Source: an uncultured Bacteroides sp.
Lineage (GTDB): Bacteria > Bacteroidota > Bacteroidia > Bacteroidales > Bacteroidaceae
DNA: 64,000 nt
Reading direction: 5' to 3'
Assembly (NCBI GenBank): GCA_900553815.1
Contig: USEY01000001.1
Coordinates: 60,880 to 124,879, forward strand
The position numbers and the translations under genes were made by a program. How positions within the stretch are numbered: the first letter of the stretch is position 1; every line of letters starts with the position of its first letter. A model generated the notes under the pieces. That model was not told where the DNA came from and did no database searches. It saw only the letters and a program-made list of their open reading frames with translations. Positions 57,015 to 64,000 of the stretch are shown here, one piece after another.

Positions 57015-58028
57015 ATGGCAACAGCTACCATTGCTTTCTTCGGAAGCAAACCTTACGACGAGAACTCATTCAACGAATGGAACAAGGACTTCGGCTTCGA
57101 ACTCCGCTACTACAAAGGACACCTCAACAAAAACAACGTCATACTGACACAGGGCGTAGACGTGGTCTGCATCTTTGTCAATGACGTAGCCGATGCCGAC
57201 ATCATAGAACAAATGGTAAAGAACGGCGTCAAGCTGCTGGCATTGCGCTGTGCCGGCTACAACAACGTAGACCTGAAAGCCGCCGCACGCTACGGACTGA
57301 CAGTAGTACGCGTGCCGGCCTACTCACCATATGCAGTAGCCGAGTACACGGTAGCCCTGATGTTATCACTCAATCGCAAGATACACCGTGCCTCGTGGCG
57401 TACGCGCGACGGCAACTTCTCGCTTCACGGACTGCTGGGTTTCGACATGCACGGTAAAACAGCTGGTATCATCGGTACAGGAAAGATAGCCAAGAAACTG
57501 ATTTGCATTCTGCGTGGATTTGGCATGAACATCCTAGCCTACGACCTCTACCCCGACTACAACTTTGCCCGCGAGCACCAGGTGGTCTACACTACGCTGG
57601 ACGAACTTTACCACAGTTCTGACATCATTTCGCTGCACTGTCCGTTGACCGAACAAACCAAATACCTCATCAACGACTACTCCATCAGCAAGATGAAAGA
57701 CGGCGTGATGATAATCAACACCGGCCGCGGCCAGCTGATACACACCAATGCTTTGATAGAAGGACTGAAGAACAAGAAAATAGGCTCTGCCGGCCTGGAT
57801 GTTTATGAAGAAGAAAGCCAATACTTCTACGAAGACCGTTCCGACAAAATCATAGACGACGACACACTGGCACGCCTGCTGTCGTTCAACAACGTCATCG
57901 TCACGTCGCATCAGGCATTCTTCACCCACGAGGCATTGGCCAATATTGCCACCACCACACTACAGAACATCAAAGACTTCCTCCAACAGAAGCCGCTGGA
58001 GAATGAAGTCCGTTTTACAGAAAAATAA
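57015..58028 (+). CDS. ldhA: D-lactate dehydrogenase-like 2-hydroxyacid dehydrogenase
   Basis: The protein has 337 residues and reduces a 2-keto acid such as pyruvate with NADH. Seen: the NAD-binding GIIGTGKIAKKLICILRGFG near residue 151, signature DIISLHCPLTEQTKYLIND, catalytic Arg in NTGRGQLIH, Glu in VYEEESQYF, and His in TSHQAFFTHEAL. Closest in pattern to fermentative D-lactate dehydrogenases, and the FldH aryl-lactate type is an alternative. It starts 60 nt after the LTA-synthase-like gene, so read-through is likely. Confidence 0.92.
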   Translation: MATATIAFFGSKPYDENSFNEWNKDFGFELRYYKGHLNKNNVILTQGVDVVCIFVNDVADADIIEQMVKNGVKLLALRCAGYNNVDLKAAARYGLTVVRVPAYSPYAVAEYTVALMLSLNRKIHRASWRTRDGNFSLHGLLGFDMHGKTAGIIGTGKIAKKLICILRGFGMNILAYDLYPDYNFAREHQVVYTTLDELYHSSDIISLHCPLTEQTKYLINDYSISKMKDGVMIINTGRGQLIHTNALIEGLKNKKIGSAGLDVYEEESQYFYEDRSDKIIDDDTLARLLSFNNVIVTSHQAFFTHEALANIATTTLQNIKDFLQQKPLENEVRFTEK

Positions 58029-58162
58029 CAAGCGGAAAGAAAGTGATATGCACCGTTTTTTGTAATATTGCATGTCCTAACTGCTTACCGTTCTTGTGAA
58101 ACACCGGAACGAAACAGCAAAGGCCGCCATGTAAAACTCAAAAACAAAGTAACATTAACATC

Positions 58163-59251
58163 ATGAAACATCTGACACACATTCTCATGCTGCTTGTTGC
58201 CCTCTGCCTGCCCACACTGCTGGCCGCACAAGACGACGACAGCAAGTACCTGGCAGGAGCCGTACCCGAAGTAGACGGAAAAGTTATCTTCTCCAAAGAA
58301 TACAGCATTCCCGGCATGTCGCAAGAGGAAATCTTCGAACGCATGAACCAATGGATGGAAGCCCGCCTGAAGAAGAACGAAAACAACAGCCGCGTAGTTT
58401 ATACCAATCCCGAGAAAGGACAAATAGTAGGTACTGGCGACGAATGGATAGTATTCCACTCCAGCGCATTGTCACTCGACCGTACACGCATCATCTACCA
58501 ACTGACAGTGACCTGCCAACCCGAGAAATGTCTTTTTGAAGTGGAAAAGATTCGCTACATCTATCGCGAAGGTGAGGAAAAATACAGCGCCGAAGAATGG
58601 ATTGTAGACAAGTATGCACTGAATAAGACTAAAACCAAACTGATAAGAGGACTGGCCAAATGGCGCAAGAAAACAGTAGACTTCGTAGACAACTTGTGCG
58701 TAGAAGTGGCCGAAGCGCTCAGTGCTACCAGCGCACCTGCTGCAACTGCCGCAGAACAGCCTGAAGCAGCCAAAGAGCCTGAAAAATCTATCGCTACATC
58801 AGGCACCACCGTTATCACTCCTCGCAAAGAGGTAACTGTAAACACGCCAGCCCAACCACAGGCAGCAGCACCCGCACAGACAACTCCTGCCAGCGGCAAT
58901 GCATACAAGGAAATTGCTCCCGCACAACTTCCAGCTGACCTCATCCAAATGGGCAGCGGCAAGCTGGTTATCGTCATCGGCTCCGATGCCTTCAACATGA
59001 CCATGATGACCGCCAATGCCGGAGGCTCCATCGGTAAGATGTCAGGCAAGCCGGTTGTGTTCACCATGCTCTCGCCCGACCAACCCTACGAACAGATGGA
59101 AAAGGCAGAAAACTACACCGTACGTTTCTATCCCAACGGACAAAACGAACCGACCGTAGTATTGGAATGCAAAAAGCTGCCCTCGCAAGCTCCGCTTGAA
59201 GGACAACCACGCATGTACATCGGCGAGATAACCAAAGCAATGGTAAAATAA
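58163..59251 (+). CDS. DUF4468-like domain fused to a flavin-reductase-like segment, secreted
   Basis: The protein has 362 residues with a signal peptide (about 1-21, ending LLAAQ). Residues about 35-175 match my memory of DUF4468 (TBP-like fold), with KVIFSKEYSIPGMSQEEIFE at the start. An Ala/Pro-rich linker (about 185-250) follows. The C-terminal part (about 265-360: VIVIGSDAFNMTMMTANAGG, GKPVVFTMLSPDQPYEQM) resembles the split-barrel start of flavin reductases but is shorter and lacks the rest. Its function is unknown; a periplasmic flavin-binding role would be a guess. Confidence 0.68.
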   Translation: MKHLTHILMLLVALCLPTLLAAQDDDSKYLAGAVPEVDGKVIFSKEYSIPGMSQEEIFERMNQWMEARLKKNENNSRVVYTNPEKGQIVGTGDEWIVFHSSALSLDRTRIIYQLTVTCQPEKCLFEVEKIRYIYREGEEKYSAEEWIVDKYALNKTKTKLIRGLAKWRKKTVDFVDNLCVEVAEALSATSAPAATAAEQPEAAKEPEKSIATSGTTVITPRKEVTVNTPAQPQAAAPAQTTPASGNAYKEIAPAQLPADLIQMGSGKLVIVIGSDAFNMTMMTANAGGSIGKMSGKPVVFTMLSPDQPYEQMEKAENYTVRFYPNGQNEPTVVLECKKLPSQAPLEGQPRMYIGEITKAMVK

Positions 59252-59285
59252 GAGGCATTTACACAGCACTCTATTTAGATTACTT

Positions 59286-59329
59286 ACTGGCACAGAAGTC
59301 AGGACCGGAAAGCCCTCTTCTGTGCCAGT
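59286..59329 (+). terminator. Perfect 13-bp inverted repeat after the DUF4468 gene
   Basis: ACTGGCACAGAAG and its exact complement with an 18-nt loop, 34 nt after the stop. There is no T-run, so it may protect the transcript end. Confidence 0.6.
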
Positions 59330-59375
59330 CTGATATAAAAAACGACCTATTAATCATTCATTAAATCTCCACGGT

Positions 59376-59561
59376 ATGAGTATAGAAGAAGCCATGATGG
59401 GCGGCATCATTTTCAAAGGAAAGAAAGAAAGGCCCAAAGAAGAAAACAAGATAAAGACAAAAGCCAAGAAGAAGACTTACATTACCGGCCTGCACGGCTC
59501 GGGAGCAGCCAAGATGAAGGCTGAGATACGCCGCAAACGTGCCAACCGGCATAAGAAATGA
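59376..59561 (+). CDS. Small basic protein, 61 residues
   Basis: After a short start (SIEEAMMGGIIFKGKKE) the protein is a lysine-rich, probably helical stretch (KEENKIKTKAKKKTY) that ends with AAKMKAEIRRKRANRHKK. It has about one third Lys plus Arg, so nucleic-acid or ribosome binding is possible. It has no named family known to me. It lies between a hairpin and a repeat-rich spacer. An opposite-strand ORF over the same bases is shorter of support and I leave it out. Confidence 0.6.
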   Translation: MSIEEAMMGGIIFKGKKERPKEENKIKTKAKKKTYITGLHGSGAAKMKAEIRRKRANRHKK

Positions 59562-59576
59562 GTTATCAGCGGCGTA

Positions 59577-59700
59577 AAACAGTGGTTAGCGGTTAGTGGT
59601 TAGTGATGAGTGATAAGTAACCAACCATTAACCACTTACCAACAACCATTAACCGCTTACCGCTTACCACTAACCACTTACCACTAACCACTTACCATTA
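59577..59700. repeat. Short-period repeat tract (AACCACTTACC family)
   Basis: Left part on the plus strand: several GGTTAGTGGTTAG-like strings. Right part: AACCACTTACCACT repeated with period 14 near 59665-59697. The two parts are complementary to each other, so a long imperfect hairpin is possible. Confidence 0.75.
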
Positions 59701-59713
59701 ATCCCTGAACCAC

Positions 59714-60436
59714 ATGCTCACCCTTACCCCTACCAACGACCCTATGGGAGCAGCCATTGCTGACTACTGGAAACACGGCAAGGCAGCACGCCTGCAGGTC
59801 TTCTCCTCACAGTTTGACGAAGACGAAATTCCCGTCCGCGAACTATTCCGCACAGACAAGCAGATGCCACTGCTCGAACGTACAGCCCTCCAACTGGCCA
59901 CCGGCCGGGTACTGGACGTAGGTGCCGGCAGCGGATGCCACTCCCTCACCCTGCAGGAACGGGGACTGGAGGTAGAGGCTATCGACATATCACCCCTGTC
60001 GGTACAAGTGATGCAGGAACGGGGTGTAAAGAATGCTCGTCTGGTCAATCTCTTTGACGAGCAGTTTGTAGGAAAATACGACACCATACTGATACTGATG
60101 AACGGTTCTGGCATTATAGGCAAGATAGAAAAACTGCCACAATTCTTCCAGAAAATGAAGCTACTGCTGAATCCCGGCGGACGCATCCTGATGGATTCGA
60201 GCGACCTGCGCTACCTGTTCGAGGAAGAAGACGGCAGCTTCAGCATAGACCTAGCCGACGGCTACTATGGTGAAGTGGATTTCCGCATGAAATACAAGAA
60301 TGTGGAGGGTGAGAGCTTCGACTGGCTCTACATTGACTTCAATACCCTTTCCTACTATGCCGCCGAAAGCGGCTTCAAGGCCGAACTGGTAAAAGAAGGA
60401 AAACACTACGACTACCTGGCTTGCCTACATCTGTAA
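59714..60436 (+). CDS. Class I SAM-dependent methyltransferase
   Basis: The protein has 240 residues. Motif I VLDVGAGSGCHSLTL near residue 66, the acidic residue of motif II in VEAIDISPLSVQ near residue 90, and DTILILMNGSGIIG (motif IV-like) near residue 122. The C-terminal part (DWLYIDFNTLSYYAAESGF) is a capping beta region. Substrate unknown. The start at 59714 (LTLTPTNDPMG) is a good ATG right after the repeat tract. A hairpin follows the stop. Confidence 0.87.
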   Translation: MLTLTPTNDPMGAAIADYWKHGKAARLQVFSSQFDEDEIPVRELFRTDKQMPLLERTALQLATGRVLDVGAGSGCHSLTLQERGLEVEAIDISPLSVQVMQERGVKNARLVNLFDEQFVGKYDTILILMNGSGIIGKIEKLPQFFQKMKLLLNPGGRILMDSSDLRYLFEEEDGSFSIDLADGYYGEVDFRMKYKNVEGESFDWLYIDFNTLSYYAAESGFKAELVKEGKHYDYLACLHL

Positions 60437-60471
60437 AGAGTAACTTCCGGCAGTACAGCTCCAAACAGACT

Positions 60472-60522
60472 CCGCCCCGGCAGCGCCCCATCCATCGGAA
60501 CAGGGAAGCGCAACCGGGGCGG
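60472..60522. terminator. GC-rich hairpin between the methyltransferase and the LTxxQ-like gene
   Basis: CCGCCCCGG and its complement (60514-60522) lie 36 nt after the methyltransferase stop and 60 nt from the convergent gene. No T-run, so the role as terminator is uncertain. Confidence 0.55.
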
Positions 60523-60581
60523 CACTTTATCCGTACATTACTCTATCTTCAAAAAAGAAGAGTTACATATAATACTAAACA

Positions 60582-61055
60582 TTACTTGCCTTTACGGGCA
60601 TCGGCATCCTTACCACCTTTGTTGCGATGCATTCCTTTCAGCAAGTCACGGTTGAAACGCATCTCGGCTCGCAACACTTTATAGATTTTCTTATAAGAAA
60701 GAACCTTCCTGAACTTTTCCAGGTAGCTACGCTCCAGCCGGTCGGTCGACACACGAGCGTCATAGACACCTATCATGATTTCTTCATACTGGTCCTCGGA
60801 GATGTTTTCGTCCTTACCCTTGCGCAGCAATCGCCATGCTTCATCGTTCAGTTCCTTCTTTCGGTCCTGCAGTTCAAAATACAGCGGGAAGAACTTATCG
60901 GCCTCCTCCTTCGTCAGCCCAGCCTTCTCGGTGATATAGGCCTGCTGACGAGCACGAAACTCCTCACGCGTCAGGCGCTGATCGCACCCTCCATTGGCCC
61001 AGACCAAAGGCAAGAAACCGCCTATCATTACGAATAGTAAAATCAGTCTTTTCAT
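60582..61055 (-). CDS. Secreted LTxxQ/Spy-like protein in an ECF sigma operon
   Basis: The protein has 157 residues from the ATG at 61055, which yields a signal peptide (about 1-20, ending VWANGG). The longer frame to 61112 overlaps the anti-sigma gene. The mature part is helical and charged, with AGLTKEEADKFFPLYFELQDR near residue 40, similar to the LTxxQ pattern of Spy/CpxP-like periplasmic chaperones or sensors. It is separated by 4 nt from the anti-sigma-like gene and closes the operon. A role in envelope-stress sensing is inferred. Confidence 0.7.
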   Translation of the reverse strand: MKRLILLFVMIGGFLPLVWANGGCDQRLTREEFRARQQAYITEKAGLTKEEADKFFPLYFELQDRKKELNDEAWRLLRKGKDENISEDQYEEIMIGVYDARVSTDRLERSYLEKFRKVLSYKKIYKVLRAEMRFNRDLLKGMHRNKGGKDADARKGK

Positions 61056-61059
61056 ATAT

Positions 61060-61461
61060 TCATTCAGCATCAGTTGATATTCCGTTCGTTTCAGAATCGG
61101 CCAGGTAGACATACAGCGAATAGTCGTCGAGCATCGTATTGTCTACCGCCAGGCTGATGTCCTCGTCAGACAGTTCTTCCATGTCCACCACTTCGCCTGC
61201 CAGTTGCTCGGCCACCGCAGCCTTCTGCCTGTCGTCTGAAGCCACGCGTATAATCAGAGCCGCCCCTGCAAACATGGCTGCCATGTAAATCCATGGTTTC
61301 ACCTTGTCCCACAGTGTCGGTTCTTTCATTACAAATGCCGGCTTTTCCTTTTCCGGAAGCCGCTGCATCACTTCGGAGGTGAAATTCTCGAAGTATCCGT
61401 CGGGCACCTGGAAAGGATTTCCCGTTCCGACTTTCCTTAAAATGTTATCTTCTTCTTTCAT
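61060..61461 (-). CDS. Probable anti-sigma factor, single-pass membrane protein
   Basis: The protein has 133 residues. The N-terminal cytoplasmic part carries NPFQVPDGYFENFTSEVMQRLP (a motif commonly seen in Bacteroidota anti-sigma-like proteins, about residues 15-36). One transmembrane helix lies near 70-90 (PWIYMAAMFAGAALIIRVA). The periplasmic part is acidic (EVVDMEELSDEDISLAVD). There is no zinc-binding HxxxCxxC motif. It lies 48 nt after the sigma gene. The role rests on position, topology and this motif. Confidence 0.75.
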   Translation of the reverse strand: MKEEDNILRKVGTGNPFQVPDGYFENFTSEVMQRLPEKEKPAFVMKEPTLWDKVKPWIYMAAMFAGAALIIRVASDDRQKAAVAEQLAGEVVDMEELSDEDISLAVDNTMLDDYSLYVYLADSETNGISTDAE

Positions 61462-61509
61462 AAAGATTCTCCTCTCTGTTTTAGTTAGACACCGTTTTCC
61501 CTTAAAGGT

Positions 61510-62064
61510 TTAATACTCGTCCTCCAAAAATTTCTCTATTTTCTTCACGGCATGATGATAGGATGCCTTCAGTGCTCCCACCGACGTGCCAAAGATATCA
61601 GACATGTCTTCATACTTCATCTCCTGATAATACTTCAGGTTGAAGACCATACGTTGCTTTTCGGGCAACGTTAGCAATGCTTTCTGCAACAGCATCTGTG
61701 CCCTGTCGCCCGAGAAATAAGCATCGCCCTCCAGCCGCTGAAGCACATCGGCTTCGGGGTCATCGAGCGACACGTTGGTGGCTGCCCGTTGCTTGTTCAG
61801 GAAAGTCAGGCATTCGTTCAGCGCAATGCGGTAGAGCCAGGTGGAGAGCTTGGCCTCGGCCCTGAAGTAATCTATATTGGCCCAAGCCTTGAAGAAAGTA
61901 TTCTGAAGAAGGTCGTTAGCATCATCGTGTGAAAGAACCATACGGCGAATCTGCCAGTAGAGCGGCTCGCTATACTGCGCCACAATCATCTCAAAACCCT
62001 GCCGTTGCGTACTCTCATCCTGCAACAGGGCCAGGACCTCGCGTTCATTGTAGGAAGCATTCAT
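61510..62064 (-). CDS. ECF-type RNA polymerase sigma factor
   Basis: The protein has 184 residues. Region 2 covers about 24-95 with NDLLQNTFFKAWANIDYFR and LSTWLYRIALNECLTFL. Region 4 covers about 125-180 with LPEKQRMVFNLKYYQEMKYE and the recognition helix FGTSVGALKASYHHA. It lies 48 nt behind the small Por-tail-like gene and ahead of the anti-sigma-like and LTxxQ-like genes, a four-gene unit. It is not closely similar to the sigma factor at 2156-2701 in its region 2. Confidence 0.93.
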   Translation of the reverse strand: MNASYNEREVLALLQDESTQRQGFEMIVAQYSEPLYWQIRRMVLSHDDANDLLQNTFFKAWANIDYFRAEAKLSTWLYRIALNECLTFLNKQRAATNVSLDDPEADVLQRLEGDAYFSGDRAQMLLQKALLTLPEKQRMVFNLKYYQEMKYEDMSDIFGTSVGALKASYHHAVKKIEKFLEDEY

Positions 62065-62112
62065 AGATTTCTGTTCGCGTTTGTTTCTTTGGTGTGCCCG
62101 GTGGCCAGAGGT

Positions 62113-62433
62113 TTACTTAATGACAACCCTCCTCACCACATTTCCAATCTTGAAGATATAATAACCCCTCGGCAAATTCAGCGAAACGGTCTGATTGTCA
62201 GACTCAATGCGTACGGAAGCTATCCTTACACCCAGGATGCTGTAAACTTCCATCCGCGTACCCGGTTCGGCATGCTTCACCTGCACCTGGCTTTCAGACA
62301 ACGGAATAACCATGACACGCGACTCTTGACGTTGGCGTGCCACCTCGTCCTTGTCCTTACCGTCCTGTGCCCAACAAGCGCACTGTGACGAGAAAGCCAG
62401 TGAGAATAAGAAATAAATTAAAAATCTTTTCAT
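62113..62433 (-). CDS. Small secreted protein with a type IX sorting-domain-like C-terminus
   Basis: The protein has 106 residues from the ATG at 62433 (KRFLIYFLFSLAFSSQCACWAQ signal peptide); the frame extends upstream to 62529 but the promoter lies there. After a charged linker (DGKDKDEVARQRQE) the rest matches the Por secretion-tail pattern: a beta-rich domain with MEVYSILGVRI, then LPRGYYIFKIGNVVRRVVIK. This is normally a C-terminal sorting tag on a large cargo; here nothing else is present. It leads the sigma operon. Confidence 0.7.
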   Translation of the reverse strand: MKRFLIYFLFSLAFSSQCACWAQDGKDKDEVARQRQESRVMVIPLSESQVQVKHAEPGTRMEVYSILGVRIASVRIESDNQTVSLNLPRGYYIFKIGNVVRRVVIK

Positions 62434-62488
62434 TAATAAGCAACCTTCCCTTTTGCAGAGGTATAACTGTCCATTCAATTCTTCCGGA

Positions 62489-62496
62489 CAAATATA
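62489..62496 (-). promoter_or_regulatory. -7 promoter element of the second ECF sigma operon
   Basis: TATATTTG on the minus strand, 56 nt upstream of the ATG at 62433. Confidence 0.6.
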
Positions 62497-62563
62497 CGCT
62501 ATTCTGAGCGATAAAGCAAAAAGATGCAAAGAAAATGGCTTTTTTTATATCTATTGCCCATAT

Positions 62564-63478
62564 CTACACCTGCACACACAGATTCTCTGAAGCCAACTGT
62601 GTATGAGGGAAAATAGCCGTTGCCTCGCCAAGCAGGCAAGACTCGTCTTCGTAGCGCGCCGAGTAATGCCCTATAAGCAAACGGCCGACACCGGCATCAC
62701 GAGCCAGCATGGCAGCTTGCACAGCTGTAGTGTGAAAAGTCTCGCGAGCACGGGGAGCGTCGGCCTCGGCAAAAGTAGCTTCGTGAAACAACAGGTCGAC
62801 ACCCTGCAAGGCTTCCGCCAGCGAAGGCATGTAAACAGTGTCCGAACAATAGGCATAGCGGCGGGGAGGGTCAGCCGGAGTAGTCAGCCGACTGTTAGGC
62901 ACTACCTCACCCTCGGGCGTCACGTAGTCGGCTCCGTTCTTGATGCGGTTCAGCTCATAAACCGGCACCTGGTAGAAATCCACCATCTCACGCACAATAT
63001 GGTTTGGGCTTGGTTTCTCGGCAAAAAGGAAACCACAGCAGGGCATGCGGTGGCGCAGCGGAAGAGTAGTAACGGTGAGCGAACGGTCTTCGTAAATCAG
63101 GGTGGAAACGTTGGTATCGAAAGCATGAAACACCACCTGATAAGTCATCTGCCGGTTGAAGAAGGCCAGCATAGGGCCCATCTGCTCTTCCAGTCCGACA
63201 GGCGAATAAATATGAAGGTCGGCCGTACGCCCCAGCAGATTGAGCGTAGAGATAAGCCCCGGCAGTCCGAAACAGTGGTCGCCATGAAGATGTGAAATGA
63301 AGATATGGTTCAGACGAGAGAACTTCAGGCGCGACTTGCGAAACTGCAACTGCGCTCCCTCACCACAGTCTATCATGAACAATTTGTCGCGCAGATTCAC
63401 CACCTGCGAGGTGGGAAAATGGCGCGTGGTGGGCAGTGCCGAACCACAACCAAGGATATGTACTTCAAACTTCTCCAT
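62564..63478 (-). CDS. rnz: Ribonuclease Z
   Basis: The protein has 304 residues of the metallo-beta-lactamase fold and processes the 3' end of tRNA precursors. Seen: the N-terminal LGCGSALPTTRHFPTSQVV, zinc motif ISHLHGDHCFGLPG near residue 61 (HxHxDH), and further metal-ligand segments YCSDTVY and LIGHYSARYED. The length fits the short bacterial RNase Z (RNase BN class). It is monocistronic, with a -7 element 31 nt upstream. Confidence 0.95.
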   Translation of the reverse strand: MEKFEVHILGCGSALPTTRHFPTSQVVNLRDKLFMIDCGEGAQLQFRKSRLKFSRLNHIFISHLHGDHCFGLPGLISTLNLLGRTADLHIYSPVGLEEQMGPMLAFFNRQMTYQVVFHAFDTNVSTLIYEDRSLTVTTLPLRHRMPCCGFLFAEKPSPNHIVREMVDFYQVPVYELNRIKNGADYVTPEGEVVPNSRLTTPADPPRRYAYCSDTVYMPSLAEALQGVDLLFHEATFAEADAPRARETFHTTAVQAAMLARDAGVGRLLIGHYSARYEDESCLLGEATAIFPHTQLASENLCVQV

Positions 63479-63508
63479 AAGGGACCGATACTGTTAGTAT
63501 TGACAGGA

Positions 63509-63516
63509 CAAATGTA
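63509..63516 (-). promoter_or_regulatory. -7 promoter element for rnz
   Basis: TACATTTG on the minus strand, 31 nt upstream of the rnz ATG. Confidence 0.55.
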
Positions 63517-63791
63517 ACAAAAGTTTCGGTTTTGGCGAAATAAAGGCGAACAGAAGCGGACCAATAAAGGGCACACAGATGACACAGACGGAACAGATGG
63601 CCACAGATGAATTTTATTCTATTCATCGCCCGCATGGTCATCCCGCACTTGATGCGGGACCTAAGAACTCAAAAACCTAAAAACCACTTCGAGACAAGCT
63701 TCACGGATGAAGTTTCACAGTTTCACCAGTGATAATCAGCTGGTTGTTGTGAAATATAAGGGTAAAAATCAGTCTGTATTACGTACTCTTT

Positions 63792-63816
63792 GTAGAGACG
63801 CGGCGTGCCGCGTCTC
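63792..63816. repeat. Dispersed GAGACGCGGC motif, copy 2, as a perfect hairpin
   Basis: GAGACGCGGC at 63795-63804 and its complement at 63807-63816 pair with a 2-nt loop. The 17-nt string 63792-63808 is identical to the complement of 9018-9034. Confidence 0.75.
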
Positions 63817-63888
63817 ACCGTTCGCATTGTAATCTTAAATATTATATCGTGCTGTTATTCAGATGGATGTTGTGAAATCAATGCTCCT

Positions 63889-63905
63889 GAGACGCGGCAC
63901 GCCAC
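63889..63905. repeat. Dispersed GAGACGCGGC motif, copy 3, degenerate
   Basis: GAGACGCGGCACGCC, sharing its first ten bases with copies 1 and 2 but without the closing arm. Confidence 0.6.
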
Positions 63906-64000
63906 ACTAGTGTCCCAAAGATTGATTAACATATCCTCATAAGTTGCATATAATCAAATAAATATATGGTAAAATATTGCGCGGTACATTTTAGAACTGA

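Larger units (their letters stand above)
63517..64000. other. Intergenic region at the window edge with hairpins and duplicated strings
   Basis: No supported gene. CCCGCACTTGATGCGGG near 63643 is a small hairpin. The string TGTTGTGAAAT occurs near 63747 and 63869, each copy followed by GAGACGCGGC (63795 and 63889), which suggests a duplicated segment of about 100 nt. Confidence 0.5.

Noticed and set aside
59361..59552. 63-codon ORF opposite the small basic protein
   Set aside because: Its frame mirrors the Lys-rich codons (giving Phe/Leu runs), which imitate a membrane helix; the plus-strand ORF has the better start.
63517..64000. Start of a mobile element at the window edge
   Set aside because: Repeated strings and hairpins are present but there is no transposase, integrase or clear terminal repeat within the window.

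Overview
The window is a chromosomal stretch from a member of the Bacteroidota, most likely a gut Bacteroidaceae species (Bacteroides or Phocaeicola type). The evidence is the promoter style (about twenty gene starts preceded by the Bacteroidota -7 element TAnnTTTG), mostly weak or absent Shine-Dalgarno sites, a TonB receptor with a DUF4374-like lipoprotein and a PepSY protein, BACON/M64 lipoproteins, TPR-containing regulators and an NADP-type glutamate dehydrogenase. I see no phage, transposase, CRISPR array, rRNA or tRNA gene. It reads as core genome with a few accessory islands.

Layout. 1-3020: edge-truncated RsmF-type rRNA methyltransferase, then a membrane protein / ECF sigma / small membrane protein operon. 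3171-8604: secreted phospholipase D family protein, thyA-folA, an Lrp regulator, an M64 peptidase and a GNAT acetyltransferase. 8605-15945: a repeat-rich spacer, lptB divergent from a MlaE-MlaF pair, MerR and M23 genes, and alaS. 16089-20357: a minus-strand cluster of an SPFH protein, two tandem paralogous membrane proteins, a secreted alpha/beta hydrolase, a ribbon-helix-helix protein and another membrane protein. 20689-21630: mdh. 22093-22460: a very small transcription unit with two peptide ORFs. 22850-27079: TPR histidine kinase and NarL-type regulator, then a 45-residue protein with a large membrane protein. 27426-33101: DUF3843-like protein, HIT protein, CPA2 antiporter and PepSY protein. 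31929-37301 is a three-gene uptake operon resembling the Xus xenosiderophore system. 37850-39130: eno. 39423-45195: TPR-AraC regulator, BACON-M64 protease and a GLUG-like repeat lipoprotein. 45617-54807: gdhA, prolyl oligopeptidase, a queuosine-precursor operon, a FadL porin and a metallophosphoesterase. 54978-60436: LTA-synthase-like protein, D-lactate dehydrogenase-like enzyme, a DUF4468 fusion protein, a small basic protein and a methyltransferase. 60582-63478: a four-gene ECF sigma operon and RNase Z.

Most unusual signal: five intergenic tandem-repeat arrays (8810, 21966, 27098, 34769, 53289) share a unit length of 22 nt although they fall into four unrelated sequence families. Every family carries a short palindrome in its unit, and units vary while the palindrome tends to be kept. 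The second point of interest is the minus-strand unit at 22093-22460, which has a promoter, a strong Shine-Dalgarno site, 24- and 29-codon ORFs and a U-tailed terminator.

Functions were assigned by reading translations and motifs. No database search was run, so family names for the less familiar proteins are recognition calls.
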